Of a stretch of DNA of 64,000 nt, positions 17,230 to 27,093 are shown one piece after another; within the stretch, counting starts at the first letter, position 1; the number at the start of each line of letters is the position of its first letter. This DNA comes from Clostridium estertheticum. GTDB taxonomy: Bacteria; Bacillota; Clostridia; Clostridiales; Clostridiaceae. Below the pieces are notes generated by a model. That model worked only from the letters and a program-made list of their open reading frames with translations, had not been told where the DNA came from and searched no databases. The position numbers were made by a program, and so were the translations under genes. The DNA is taken from the NCBI RefSeq assembly GCF_026650985.1, contig NZ_CP086239.1, positions 2,666,001 to 2,730,000 of the forward strand, written 5' to 3'.

Positions 17230-18624
17230 TTATTTTAAACTTTCCAAACTAGTTATCATTTTATTTACTTTATCTTTTGTTATTACAAAATCAGATTTTC
17301 CATTCCTAAATACTGCATAAAACTGATCATTATAAGGTACGAAATCAATGATTTCCTGCTTTTTAGTTCCATTATTAAGACTATATGTAATGCTAATCAC
17401 TGGTTTATCTTCTAGTTTTTTATCATTTTCAGCATCTACAGTAAGCCCTATTATTTCTTGATATTCAGTCTTAAATTTATTAATTTCTATCTTCTTACCA
17501 TTTACCTTAGAATTTGTAGTTACAACATCTGGATCTCCAGATTTTTCAGCTTTAGCCGTAGTTCTAGAAACTAAGACTGTATCCGTTTTTCCTTTTCCCT
17601 CTACAACTATCTTATTTACATAATCTAAATTTACAATGTACACAAATTTAGTTATCACATCAAAAGGTTTAAACTTAAAGAGATCAATTACGGTCTTATC
17701 CATTGTATATATGGTGTCACCTTTACCTTCTTTAAAATATACACTACTACCATCCTTGTTTTTACCTATAAAAAGTTGCAATACACTTTTACTATCCTTT
17801 AGTGTAAGTTCAAGAGATGGTTTATCTAATCCATACTTGCTTAAATCTTTCGGATTATCATCAGCTATATCACCAGCTTTAAGACTTGCAATAGCGGCTA
17901 TTACTGGAGAAATTTTCTCAACCTCTAAATTTACTGGTGAATTATATGCATCCGTAAGCATCCAAGTATTTATATTGTATTTAGCTTCATCTTTGCTTTG
18001 ATTTGCATTCTTTATTATCACAACTGGTAAGCTTCCAGCTTTAACAATTTTCATGTATGAAAGCGAAGTCGCATCTATAGCGGTAATAGTATTATCTCTG
18101 TATGCTGACTGCTTTAAAGTAAGACCATCTACAATACTGGCTGCTATAAAATATACTTTTTGGGTTCCTTTCTCATTTACATAATAGCTAGTTCCGTCTG
18201 AAGTTTTATCTCCAACGCATAGTGTTTTATTTAAATCTTTCCCAACTATCACTATATTTATAGTTGGTTTATCAAGTCCATACTTACCCATATCGTTAGC
18301 ATTTTTTTCCACAAGTGTTCCTGATAAATTTATTACTGAATCTGTAATACTATTAATAGTAGCCTGTTTGATCTTGTGATTATAATTTTCAATAACCCAT
18401 TCTTTAGATTTTTTAACAAATGTATTCCCCGCACCGCTATCTTTAATAATTACCTGGGAAACTTTAGTGTTATCAATCTTCCAAACTTCAACGCTGCTTG
18501 TACTTACATTTGTAGAACTTGTATCTTTCTTATCTATTTTGGGATTACTTGAAACATAAAAATATGCTCCGCCTAATAAGAGTATAATAAGAGCGAGTAT
18601 TATAATACTCTTAGATTTCTTCAT
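17230..18624 (-). CDS. DUF4340 protein of the Gld-like ABC operon
   Basis: 464 residues with an N-terminal anchor helix (SIIILALIILLLGGAYFYV) and a large outside domain. Two internal DUF4340-type repeats are visible: each has KYGLDKP followed by a hydrophobic strand and a ligand-like 'VGDKTSDGTSYYV' / 'IGKNKDGSSVYF' block. GGAGGAGA precedes ATG, and the start overlaps the upstream stop by 4 bp (ATGA), so translation is probably coupled. Such proteins accompany GldFG-like ABC systems; their molecular role is not established. Confidence 0.85.
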   Translation of the reverse strand: MKKSKSIIILALIILLLGGAYFYVSSNPKIDKKDTSSTNVSTSSVEVWKIDNTKVSQVIIKDSGAGNTFVKKSKEWVIENYNHKIKQATINSITDSVINLSGTLVEKNANDMGKYGLDKPTINIVIVGKDLNKTLCVGDKTSDGTSYYVNEKGTQKVYFIAASIVDGLTLKQSAYRDNTITAIDATSLSYMKIVKAGSLPVVIIKNANQSKDEAKYNINTWMLTDAYNSPVNLEVEKISPVIAAIASLKAGDIADDNPKDLSKYGLDKPSLELTLKDSKSVLQLFIGKNKDGSSVYFKEGKGDTIYTMDKTVIDLFKFKPFDVITKFVYIVNLDYVNKIVVEGKGKTDTVLVSRTTAKAEKSGDPDVVTTNSKVNGKKIEINKFKTEYQEIIGLTVDAENDKKLEDKPVISITYSLNNGTKKQEIIDFVPYNDQFYAVFRNGKSDFVITKDKVNKMITSLESLK

Positions 18625-20033
18625 AAATGTCTCCTCCTAATCCATACTACAACCCCCATGATAAGAACTATAGCAGGAATTACTATTATAACCAGAGCAG
18701 AAAATCCAAGTGTTTGTGCCTTAGTCATTTCTAACGGCTGATTTGTTAAATCTTTTGGCGTAATAGAAATATTTTCTTGACGGTCCTGTACCCAATTCAT
18801 ACTATTCATGAAAAGGTCTAGATTACCACCAGCTGCAACATTAATAAAACCTGAAGATGAAAAAACAACAATTTTAGCCACACTTGATTCTTGGGTATCA
18901 GTTATTGCAACCGCTACATCAAAAGGACCGTCTGTGTCCCCAGATGCCTTTTGCGTTGTTGTGCTATTTATATCTTTCTTTCCAAAAGACTCGCCTGAAG
19001 TCGTAAGTAGCGGCTCAACTTTTAAAGAATCCTTCTTAACTTTTAGTTGCTCAATTGGTTGTGCCACTGGAAAAAGAATAGGTAGATTTGCAGAAACCAT
19101 AGGATCAATAATTGCATGACTATTCATTTTAGGAATAAGGTATGCAGGTTCCCTATAATATTTTTTTGAATCTCCTTCTACTATTAGAGAATGTTCAACT
19201 TGAATTCCAAAAGTACTCATGAGATTATCAAAATTTGGGAACTTACCCTTCTGAACATCCATTAAAAATATTCCATGACCACCCTTTGAAAAGAAATCTT
19301 TTAACTTAATTAATTCGTCCTTACTTATATCAACTGATGGAGAACTAACAAGAAGCATGTCTCCATTTGCTGGTTTCCAAACATTTGTTAATAGATTCAA
19401 TTGTTTTACTACAAAGTTTTGATTGCTTAAGTCACTAGAAACTTCAGTAGCTAATGCTTTTTCCTTATGCCCTTCTAAATTATAAACAACTGAATTTTTA
19501 TCGCCTGCAACGTACATTATAGCTCCTGTGATTTTTTGTTCCACTGCAAGAGATTTCACAGATGTCTCACCAGTAGTTTGATCCTCGGTCGTATTATATA
19601 ACTCACTTTCCTTAATAGCTTTAAATTTACCAGCGCTCTCAACAACTATACTCCCATTTGCGATCTCATTTTCAGTGCTACTATATTTTTTTGCAACTTG
19701 AGGGTTAGTAGTTGGATCTACATATTTTACAGTTATTTTCTTAGATTTACTAGGATATTTGTTTATTATTTCTGTCATTCCTTGATCATAACTACTCTGC
19801 TTTGAAAATATAATAATATTAATATCACGGCTTAGCTTGTCCATGACTTTATAAGATTGATCTGATAATGAATATAATTTATTCTTTGTCATATCATATT
19901 TAAAATCCATTTTATCAATTACTAAGTTAGCAATCAGCAATATTACAAGTACCATAGATGTAATTAGTGTTGCATAACCACCATATCTAAACTTATTATT
20001 TTTAAATGTGTTTTTTATTTGTAACTTTTTCAT
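18621..20033 (-). CDS. GldG-family ABC auxiliary protein
   Basis: About 470 residues from ATG 20033, next to GGGGTGG; an upstream in-frame ATG at 20069 lies inside the preceding gene. One N-terminal and one C-terminal membrane helix (VIIVIPAIVLIMGVVVWIRRR) enclose an extracellular domain. The segment KNKLYSLSDQSYKVMDKLSRDINIIIF is typical of the GldG/ABC_transp_aux family. It is the third gene of a four-gene operon. In Bacteroidetes, GldFG supports gliding; clostridial relatives have no proven function. Confidence 0.85.
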   Translation of the reverse strand: MKKLQIKNTFKNNKFRYGGYATLITSMVLVILLIANLVIDKMDFKYDMTKNKLYSLSDQSYKVMDKLSRDINIIIFSKQSSYDQGMTEIINKYPSKSKKITVKYVDPTTNPQVAKKYSSTENEIANGSIVVESAGKFKAIKESELYNTTEDQTTGETSVKSLAVEQKITGAIMYVAGDKNSVVYNLEGHKEKALATEVSSDLSNQNFVVKQLNLLTNVWKPANGDMLLVSSPSVDISKDELIKLKDFFSKGGHGIFLMDVQKGKFPNFDNLMSTFGIQVEHSLIVEGDSKKYYREPAYLIPKMNSHAIIDPMVSANLPILFPVAQPIEQLKVKKDSLKVEPLLTTSGESFGKKDINSTTTQKASGDTDGPFDVAVAITDTQESSVAKIVVFSSSGFINVAAGGNLDLFMNSMNWVQDRQENISITPKDLTNQPLEMTKAQTLGFSALVIIVIPAIVLIMGVVVWIRRRHL

Positions 20034-20046
20034 ATTCATCCACCCC

Positions 20047-20910
20047 TTAACTCCATCTTCTCTTGTCAACCATTCTTATAGTTAAAAATACAAATGCCAC
20101 AATAAATGATAAGTAATACACCACAGAATTCAGACTTAATATGCCTTGCGAGAATAAATCATAACGTTTTATTAAAGAAAACCATTCGAAAACCTTTTGA
20201 ATCATACCATCAAAAAGTTCCTTTTTTGCTAAATATATTCCTATAGTCATAATTATGCCTGCTAATGCTGTAACTGATGCTGCATATATATTTTTAGTTG
20301 AAAAATAAACACCAAAAGCAAATATTCCTACCATAATCAGAACGAAAATTATACTAGAAATTCTAGTGCTAGGAAGTGCCTGCTCTATACTATCTATTAA
20401 AAATATAAAAAGTAATACTCCAAAAGATATTACTGCTGATGTAACTTGATTTTCTGTTAAACTTGATACAAATAAACCTATAGATATTAAAGTTGCCCCA
20501 AGCAAGAACATACCAATATATCCTGTAAATATTTCAGATGGTGAGACAGTTCCAAACATACTTAAAATTAGTGGGTACAAAACCGTTATTAAAAGAGAGA
20601 TAGTAAAAATAGCTACGGCTGCAAAATATTTACCCAATATAATATCTCTTATTTTTAATGGTGAAGTAAACAATAATTGATCTGTTTTAGTTTTAGTTTC
20701 TTCAGATATAATCTTCATAGTTAATATTGGAATAATAAACAAAAATATTGTAATTAGACTTTGAAGCGTACTATTATATGTTGGACTTGCTGCTAATAAA
20801 TTATACATTGTAAAAAATATTCCTGTTATTAATAAAAATGTTCCTATAAAAATATAACCAATAGCTGAAGTAAAATATGATCTAAGTTCTTTTAAAAATA
20901 CAGCTAACAT
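20047..20910 (-). CDS. ABC-2 type permease, GldF-like
   Basis: 287 residues with six predicted membrane helices. The N-terminus (LAVFLKELRSYFTSAIGYIFIGTFLLITG) and EETKTKTDQLLFTSPLKIRDIILGK are characteristic of ABC-2/GldF membrane subunits. Its start overlaps the ATPase stop by one base, so the genes are translationally linked. Confidence 0.9.
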   Translation of the reverse strand: MLAVFLKELRSYFTSAIGYIFIGTFLLITGIFFTMYNLLAASPTYNSTLQSLITIFLFIIPILTMKIISEETKTKTDQLLFTSPLKIRDIILGKYFAAVAIFTISLLITVLYPLILSMFGTVSPSEIFTGYIGMFLLGATLISIGLFVSSLTENQVTSAVISFGVLLFIFLIDSIEQALPSTRISSIIFVLIMVGIFAFGVYFSTKNIYAASVTALAGIIMTIGIYLAKKELFDGMIQKVFEWFSLIKRYDLFSQGILSLNSVVYYLSFIVAFVFLTIRMVDKRRWS

Positions 20911-21860
20911 TACATACCTCCTACTTTCTTGTTTGTTGTAACATCCAAGAATATTTCTTCAAGATTAATTTCCTGGCTCTTCATCATTAAGATAATAAAC
21001 CCAGCTTGGCTAAGCGTAACAAATAATATTTCTCTTATATCCAAATTATTTTTTGCCTCAACTAAAAGATCTAACGTACCAATCTCAATAACACCTTGCT
21101 CCTCAACTGACTTAACATCTTCCATTGCTTTTATATGTTTATATACATCCTCTTTTACCCCTTTAACCCTCAAAAGGACTTTGTTACTGTTATTTACTCC
21201 TTTTGCTAATTCTTCTGGAGTTCCAGAAGCAACAATCTTGCCCTTATTTATTATAATAACCCTATGACAGATCGCACTAACTTCTGATAATATGTGTGAA
21301 CTTAATATAATGGTGCATGTCTTTCCTATTTTTTGAATTAGATTTCTTATTTCTATAATCTGCTTTGGGTCTAGCCCTACCGTAGGTTCATCTAGAACAA
21401 GTACCTCGGGGTCTCCAACTAAGGCTTGAGCTAGCCCTATTCTTTGTTTATAACCCTTAGAAAGATTTTTTATAAGCCTTCCTCTAACATCTAATATTTT
21501 GACAAGCGACATTATTTTTATCATACTTTGCTCAATAGAATCAGATTTAACCTTTTTTATTCTAAATACAAACTTAAGGTATTCCTCAACCGTCATATCC
21601 AAATACAATGGAGGTATTTCAGGAAGATATCCTATTTTTTTCTTTACAGCTTCAGGATTTTCAAGTATGTCAATACCATCAATTCTTACATTACCGTTTG
21701 TTGCGGATATATACCCTGTGAGAATATTCATGGCAGTTGATTTACCAGCACCATTTGGCCCTAAAAATCCCAGTATTTCTCCTCTTTTTACTGTAAGATT
21801 AAGACCATCTAATGCTACTTGATTTCCATAACGTTTTGTTACATTTTCCATTTCTATCAT
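20910..21860 (-). CDS. ABC transporter ATP-binding protein, GldA-like
   Basis: 316 residues from ATG 21860 (AGGGGTG upstream). Walker A GPNGAGKST, signature LSKGYKQRIGLAQAL, Walker B VLVLDEPTVGLDP and the H-loop SSHIL are all intact. A ~85-residue C-terminal extension follows. It powers the ABC-2 permease encoded next and is the first gene of the operon 21860-17230. The substrate is unknown. Confidence 0.92.
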   Translation of the reverse strand: MIEMENVTKRYGNQVALDGLNLTVKRGEILGFLGPNGAGKSTAMNILTGYISATNGNVRIDGIDILENPEAVKKKIGYLPEIPPLYLDMTVEEYLKFVFRIKKVKSDSIEQSMIKIMSLVKILDVRGRLIKNLSKGYKQRIGLAQALVGDPEVLVLDEPTVGLDPKQIIEIRNLIQKIGKTCTIILSSHILSEVSAICHRVIIINKGKIVASGTPEELAKGVNNSNKVLLRVKGVKEDVYKHIKAMEDVKSVEEQGVIEIGTLDLLVEAKNNLDIREILFVTLSQAGFIILMMKSQEINLEEIFLDVTTNKKVGGM

Positions 21861-22042
21861 TTTTTTCACCCCTACAATCATTTTTTCACATGTTTTTTTA
21901 TAAATTATTCTATTATTCTCATATTATAACTTATTTGTGTCAAAATGAGTTTTATTTTATGAGCATTCTGTAAACAATTTCAATTATAACATTAATTATA
22001 TTAAATTCCAAAATTAATCATTATATTAGAATTTTACATAAA

Positions 22043-22086
22043 CAAAGGGAAGACTTACCTCAAATTCTTTGGGTAATCCTCCCTTG
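22043..22086. terminator. Terminator after the YesS-like regulator
   Basis: CAAAGGGAAGACTTACC pairs imperfectly with GGTAATCCTCCCTTG, 29 bp beyond the regulator stop. The rest of the 255-bp gap (21861-22114) is AT-rich, with no other feature seen. Confidence 0.6.
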
Positions 22087-22114
22087 TTTTATAATCTTCA
22101 TACTGGTGATCTAC

Positions 22115-24439
22115 CTAATTTTTTCTGACGTCAGTGGGACTCACTCCAAACAACCTTTTAAAAGCCCTCCTAAATGACTGTGCACTGTTGTACCCAACCA
22201 TCTCGGAAATTCCTGTAATTGTTAATTCACGATTTTTCAAAAGAATGTTTGCATTATTAAGTCTAGTTTTTTCTAGATAATCTGTAAAATTAATATCCGT
22301 TTGTTCTTTGAAAAGATGTGAAAAATAACCCTCGCTTAAATTAAATTCTGAAGATACTTTATAAAGACATAAATTTTTATCCATATAATTTGATTCAATA
22401 TACCTTTTAATTTTATTCATTAGATTTAAATTAGAATTACCTTTCTGTACTAGTATTAAATCGCATAAACTGTAATAAGCATTAGCCACCAACTTAAAGT
22501 TAACATCATAAGAATTTTTTGAATTTACTTCTCTTAAAATGTTATTAACACCTTTTATATCCTCATTATTTTTACTATCTTCATTATCTTTAAAATCAGG
22601 CAACATTTTTCTAATAGTACTTTTTAACTCCTTTACAACATCATAACTTTTACAAGAATTTAAATTTCTAGTCTCAAAGTTTTCATAATAAATAAAATCT
22701 AAAAGCTTATTAACCTGCCCTTTATCTCCTATTTTCGTATGATTTGATAACTTTTGCTCAACATCTAGTGGATAATAGTAATTTTCAGTTTCTATCTCAA
22801 GATTGTGAGACCAAACTATCGAATATTTATCATCAAAATTATCTAAAGCATGTACAGCTTGTTCAAATGAATGCCAAAGTTCCAAAGGATTTGAATAAGG
22901 TTCTCCTCCAGAAGCATCAACTTTTAAATTAATATTATCTAAAAGCTCTTTTTTAACATTTGTTACGTTATCTTCTATTTCCTTATAAAAAACCTCTGTA
23001 TCTTTTATATCAGAATTCAATATAATAGCAATCGTTTGTTGGTCTATATCATGAAAAAATACATTTCCTGTGAAATGTTTTGTTAATACCCCTCTAATAA
23101 TTGCTTTAGAAATATTTAATTCCTTTATAATTTCATCGTTTAAATTTATTACAGTTGACTCATTGTTAAATACTTTAAGTAATATTACAATACTTTTACC
23201 TTTTGAAATATCAATTCCTACATAAGCAGAAGTTGCTAAGAATTCTGCCTCATTATATATTTGCCCACGTATAAGCTTCTCAAGAAACGCAGAATGAATT
23301 AAAGACTTCTGATTATCTATATCCTTTTGAAGTTCATTGTTTGTTAAAATCAAATTAGAAACACTCCCATTTATTGAAGAGAATGTATTCTTATTAACAA
23401 CCGATTCATCTGAGTTAAATTGTTTTAACTGCTTAACAATATCAAAAACTGGTTTACTGTTACGATAAGCAAGAATACTTGCAACTAAAATTCCTACTAA
23501 AAGAGTTATTAAGAACAGTTTAACTGTAATAAACGTAAAACTATCTAAATTCGCAAATACCAAATCGGATGGCAATACAATAACATATTTCCAACCTCTT
23601 TCTTTAGAAGTTATATATGTAACCATCATTTTCTTGCCATCAATGTTTTTCGAGAAAAATCCTTCTTTTTTTGTTAACTCTTTTGAGTTAATTCGATTAT
23701 TTAGGTTCATATTTTCAGGTAAACTGGTTATTAGTTCTCCCTGCTTATTTTCAACGTAAACAAATCCTCCTTTTGATATGTCAATATATGAAATTAATTC
23801 TTTTATTTTTTCATTTTCAAAAGATATTGTTATTGCACCCATTGGTTTTTCATTATATCCAAAAGGAACTGATTGAATGAAATTTGTATTATTAGAACCT
23901 AAACCCTTTACGTCATATGATTTTAGTGAAACATACTCTGGAGCAAAATGATTACTCATTAACATATTAACCCATGTTTTATACTCTGAATCTTTGAATT
24001 TTAAAACCATATTATAATAAATATCTGCCTTATACAGAGTATCCTGGGTTATAATATAATTACTATTCTTTAAATAAATATAATAACCAGATAAGTAATC
24101 CATATTACTAGTATACTTGTTGAGTTCTTCAATTACGTCTTTAATTTTCAAGTAATCACTATCTAAAAGTGGTTCCTTAAGGTCAAATAGGCTAACTAAT
24201 TTATCATTTGTGGCTAGTTGAACAGATAAATGATCTATTTGCTGTAGTTGTTTTTCGACTATATTTTTTGATTGGTTAAGCATAGATATATTTGATTCTT
24301 TGATATCTTCCTTAACAATATTTGCAGCTATTCTATAAACACCAAAACCCATGACCAATGGAACTGCTAATATAAAAATATATGGCACAATGAATTTTAG
24401 AAAAAGTTTATTATCAAAGTTTTTATATACTTTAAACAA
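22115..24439 (-). CDS. Membrane-bound AraC-family regulator (YesS type)
   Basis: About 774 residues, starting at TTG 24439 just after an eight-G tract that serves as ribosome binding site; a TTG at 24454, in front of the G tract, is less likely. Two membrane helices (about 10-30 and 283-305) flank an extracellular sensor domain. The C-terminal ~100 residues are an AraC helix-turn-helix pair (YKVSSEFNLSEGYFSHLFKEQT and ITGISEMVGYNSAQSFRRAFKRLFG). B. subtilis YesS has this plan and lies in the rhamnogalacturonan cluster. It is the second gene after the acetylesterase and probably activates the divergent importer operon. Confidence 0.88.
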   Translation of the reverse strand: MFKVYKNFDNKLFLKFIVPYIFILAVPLVMGFGVYRIAANIVKEDIKESNISMLNQSKNIVEKQLQQIDHLSVQLATNDKLVSLFDLKEPLLDSDYLKIKDVIEELNKYTSNMDYLSGYYIYLKNSNYIITQDTLYKADIYYNMVLKFKDSEYKTWVNMLMSNHFAPEYVSLKSYDVKGLGSNNTNFIQSVPFGYNEKPMGAITISFENEKIKELISYIDISKGGFVYVENKQGELITSLPENMNLNNRINSKELTKKEGFFSKNIDGKKMMVTYITSKERGWKYVIVLPSDLVFANLDSFTFITVKLFLITLLVGILVASILAYRNSKPVFDIVKQLKQFNSDESVVNKNTFSSINGSVSNLILTNNELQKDIDNQKSLIHSAFLEKLIRGQIYNEAEFLATSAYVGIDISKGKSIVILLKVFNNESTVINLNDEIIKELNISKAIIRGVLTKHFTGNVFFHDIDQQTIAIILNSDIKDTEVFYKEIEDNVTNVKKELLDNINLKVDASGGEPYSNPLELWHSFEQAVHALDNFDDKYSIVWSHNLEIETENYYYPLDVEQKLSNHTKIGDKGQVNKLLDFIYYENFETRNLNSCKSYDVVKELKSTIRKMLPDFKDNEDSKNNEDIKGVNNILREVNSKNSYDVNFKLVANAYYSLCDLILVQKGNSNLNLMNKIKRYIESNYMDKNLCLYKVSSEFNLSEGYFSHLFKEQTDINFTDYLEKTRLNNANILLKNRELTITGISEMVGYNSAQSFRRAFKRLFGVSPTDVRKN

Positions 24440-24461
24440 AAATACCCCCCCCAAATATATA

Positions 24462-25157
24462 TTACCCCTTTACAAACCTCGAAAGTGGCTCAATATTATT
24501 TTCTACTATTCCTTCAACAACTAGCTCCGCCATCTTTTTTGCTCCCTTCTCACAAAAATGAGTATTATCCTTTTTTCCTTCCGGATAATTTAATGACTCT
24601 GACGCATCAACCCATAAGAATATTTCCTTAGCTTTTTCTTCACCGATAATTTCAAAATAGTTTTTACTTTTTTCTTGCATATCTATAAGTGGAAGATTAA
24701 ATTGTCTTGCAACTTCTCTCATTGCTATGGAATAATCACCATGAGTATCTGGCATAGTTCCATTCTTATTAAATACTCTTCTTTGTATTGAAGTTAAAAG
24801 TACCGGATTTGCTCCTGAACTTTTTGCTACTTCTATATATTTTGAAATATAAGATTTATATGTAGTAAACGGATCTGTATGTCTTTTGTTATCATCTTTT
24901 TCATCGTTATGACCAAATTGAATAAACATGAAATCTCCATTGCCAATAGTATCAGATATTTCTTTCAAACGTCCTTCCTCTATAAAACTTTTTGAACTTC
25001 TACCATTAACTGCATGATTTTCAAATTCTACTTCCCCATTAAAAAACATAGGTATCATTTCACCCCAACCAGTTTCTGGACGTTTTTCAGTAATCTTTGC
25101 TGCTGCTGTTGAATCTCCTACAATAAATACCTTTATCTTCTTAGTCATTTTACACAT
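24462..25157 (-). CDS. Rhamnogalacturonan acetylesterase (SGNH, RhgT/YesT type)
   Basis: 231 residues. SGNH blocks: VFIVGDSTAAA (nucleophile Ser), NGRSSKSF, FIQFGHNDE and DNTHFCEKGA (catalytic Asp/His). This matches family CE12 enzymes that remove acetyl groups from rhamnogalacturonan. No signal peptide is present, so the enzyme is probably cytoplasmic. The start is uncertain: ATG 25157 has AAGGGG only three bases upstream, and ATG 25148 has it twelve bases upstream. It is followed after 22 bp by the YesS-like regulator and is divergent from the solute-binding protein. Confidence 0.88.
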   Translation of the reverse strand: MCKMTKKIKVFIVGDSTAAAKITEKRPETGWGEMIPMFFNGEVEFENHAVNGRSSKSFIEEGRLKEISDTIGNGDFMFIQFGHNDEKDDNKRHTDPFTTYKSYISKYIEVAKSSGANPVLLTSIQRRVFNKNGTMPDTHGDYSIAMREVARQFNLPLIDMQEKSKNYFEIIGEEKAKEIFLWVDASESLNYPEGKKDNTHFCEKGAKKMAELVVEGIVENNIEPLSRFVKG

Positions 25158-25334
25158 CTACCCCTTTTCAAATATAATACATCTAAGTTATATTATAGCC
25201 TTATAATTCATAATTACTATATTATAAAGCTATATTGTCAAATCTTGTTTTAATTAAATATACTCTTCTCACCCAATAACTATAATAAAAAGTTATTGAT
25301 ACTCCTAGGGTTAATTTCATAATTCATTAATATT

Positions 25335-25360
25335 GTATCATATGTAAACGAATGTATCAT
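25335..25360. promoter_or_regulatory. Direct repeats GTATCAT, candidate AraC operator
   Basis: GTATCAT at 25335-25341 and 25354-25360, a 19-bp period. It lies between the divergent acetylesterase/regulator and importer operons, upstream of the importer promoter. A weaker cre-like sequence (25342-25357, two mismatches) falls between them. Two-turn direct repeats suit AraC proteins. This is inference only. Confidence 0.35.
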
Positions 25361-25424
25361 TAATAATATTAGTATAAAATCCATTAATTTCTATGGAATT
25401 GTATGGTATATTGCGAACTGCTCC

Positions 25425-25453
25425 TTTACAAAAAATTCACTAAATAATATAAT
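25425..25453 (+). promoter_or_regulatory. Sigma-A promoter of the pectin importer operon
   Basis: TTTACA (25425-25430), 17 bases, TATAAT (25448-25453). The expected start of transcription is about 25460, giving a ~60-nt leader. The 363-bp gap 25158-25520 holds this, the GTATCAT repeats and a cre site. Confidence 0.7.
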
Positions 25454-25464
25454 TCAATTAAAGT

Positions 25465-25478
25465 TGGAAACGTTAACA
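25465..25478 (+). promoter_or_regulatory. Candidate cre (CcpA) site
   Basis: TGGAAACGTTAACA fits TGWAANCGNTNWCA with one mismatch. It begins 11 bp after the -10 box, overlapping or just after the transcription start, a repressing position. Confidence 0.65.
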
Positions 25479-25520
25479 ACTGAATTTCTTTTTATAGATT
25501 TAAAGGGGGGAACATTATTA

Positions 25521-26990
25521 ATGAAAAAATCAATTTTTAGAAACTTAAGTTTAGCTTTATCACTAACTATGATAGGTGGTGGTTTAGTAGGATGTGGCTC
25601 TAAACCGGACGCAGCAGCTACTACTGCAACGAAAGCAACAGAAGCAACAGTAGTAAAACCAACAACAATTAAAATGACTACAGATACTTTCCTAAAACCC
25701 GAAGATGGAATGGCTGATTTTGTTGCAGGATTCAAAAAGCAAACAGGAATTGATCTTAAAATTACACAACCAGTTCATGCTCAATATTATGATAAACTCA
25801 GCCTTCAATTCGCATCAGGTGATGTACCTGATGTAGTAGAAATAGCCAGCACTTACTTATCTACTTTTGGAAGTAATGGAGCACTTTGGGATATGACTGA
25901 TGCAATCTCAAAATCTAAAACACTACAGACTATTGATCCAAAATATGCAAATTCCATTAAAGTAAACGATAAATCGTTTGCCTACCCAATTCAAACTGGT
26001 GGTGGTTGCATTACTTACTTAAGAAAAGATTGGTTAGATAAACTTAACTTAAAAGTTCCAACTACTTATGATGAATTCATTGCCGTTTTAAAAGCATTTA
26101 AAGATATGCCAGATGCTAACGGTAAGAAAACTATTATTCCATACAGTGCTGCTGGAGTAATAAATACAGAAGTTCCTTATTCTATATATTTGAGAGAATT
26201 CTATCAAGATGCAATACCTAACTTTACTAAAGTTAACGGTAAATGGGTAGATGGTATGTCACAACCTAATATGAAAGCTGCTCTTCAAAGGATGACTAAA
26301 GCTTATGCTGATGGATTAATTGACAAAGAAATAGTTACAAATAAAACTTCAAGTGTTCGTGATAAATTCTATGCTGGTAAAGTTGGAGCATTCACTTATT
26401 GGGCAGGAGATTGGAACAGAGTTATGGAACAAAACTTACAAAAAGCTGTAAAAACCGGAACAATTATTGCAATACCAGCAATTAAAGAAACTAAGTATAT
26501 AGAAAGAGCTCCTGTAGGCCTTGGAATAACAAGCAAAGCAAAAAATCCTACTGGAATATTCAAATATCTTATTGAGTTTATGCATGATGGTGGCGAAGGT
26601 GAGACGTTGTTTACAAATGGAATTAAGGATTTAAACTACAAAGTTACAAATGGAGTTACAAAAAAATTACCTAGCAAACTTGACCCTAAAATAGAATTTC
26701 CAAAAATATATGAAGCAGGAGAATTATCTTTAACAAAATTTAAAAATCCAATTGTTGCTGATAAAAGAGTAACTAGTTCACTTGCAACATTTACTAAAGA
26801 CTCTGCTCTAGAACCATTATTACCTGCATCAGATGTTCTTACCAAAGCAATTCCAGACCTATTATTACTCAAAAATGAAATCATTTCTAAGGTCATGGTT
26901 GGTACATTGACAGTTGATGCTGGATTAGCTAAATATAATAAAGATTCAAAAACATTAGTTGATAGCGTTCTAGCTGATCTTAACAAATAA
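25521..26990 (+). CDS. Extracellular solute-binding lipoprotein, LplA/YtcQ type
   Basis: 489 residues from ATG 25521, downstream of AAAGGGGGG. The signal ends in lipobox GGLVGC, and an Ala/Thr-rich linker follows. The mature ~460-residue protein has the two-lobe CUT1 binding-protein look (DVPDVVEIASTYLSTFG..., GKVGAFTYWAGDW...) and the long form used for oligosaccharides and uronides. It delivers sugar to the permeases encoded next. A hairpin follows it within the operon. Confidence 0.9.
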   Translation: MKKSIFRNLSLALSLTMIGGGLVGCGSKPDAAATTATKATEATVVKPTTIKMTTDTFLKPEDGMADFVAGFKKQTGIDLKITQPVHAQYYDKLSLQFASGDVPDVVEIASTYLSTFGSNGALWDMTDAISKSKTLQTIDPKYANSIKVNDKSFAYPIQTGGGCITYLRKDWLDKLNLKVPTTYDEFIAVLKAFKDMPDANGKKTIIPYSAAGVINTEVPYSIYLREFYQDAIPNFTKVNGKWVDGMSQPNMKAALQRMTKAYADGLIDKEIVTNKTSSVRDKFYAGKVGAFTYWAGDWNRVMEQNLQKAVKTGTIIAIPAIKETKYIERAPVGLGITSKAKNPTGIFKYLIEFMHDGGEGETLFTNGIKDLNYKVTNGVTKKLPSKLDPKIEFPKIYEAGELSLTKFKNPIVADKRVTSSLATFTKDSALEPLLPASDVLTKAIPDLLLLKNEIISKVMVGTLTVDAGLAKYNKDSKTLVDSVLADLNK

Positions 26991-27003
26991 TAAATTATTA
27001 TAT

Positions 27004-27035
27004 AATTGGAAGTAATTTAACTTTTACTTCCAATT
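27004..27035 (+). terminator. Intra-operon hairpin after the binding-protein gene
   Basis: AATTGGAAGTAA pairs perfectly with TTACTTCCAATT between the binding-protein gene and its permeases. It probably stabilises the upstream mRNA or partly terminates, giving more binding protein than permease. Confidence 0.65.
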
Positions 27036-27093
27036 ATATTTTATAAGGTATACAAGCTCTAAATTTTACTAAAACATAAAGGAGGTCAAAAAA

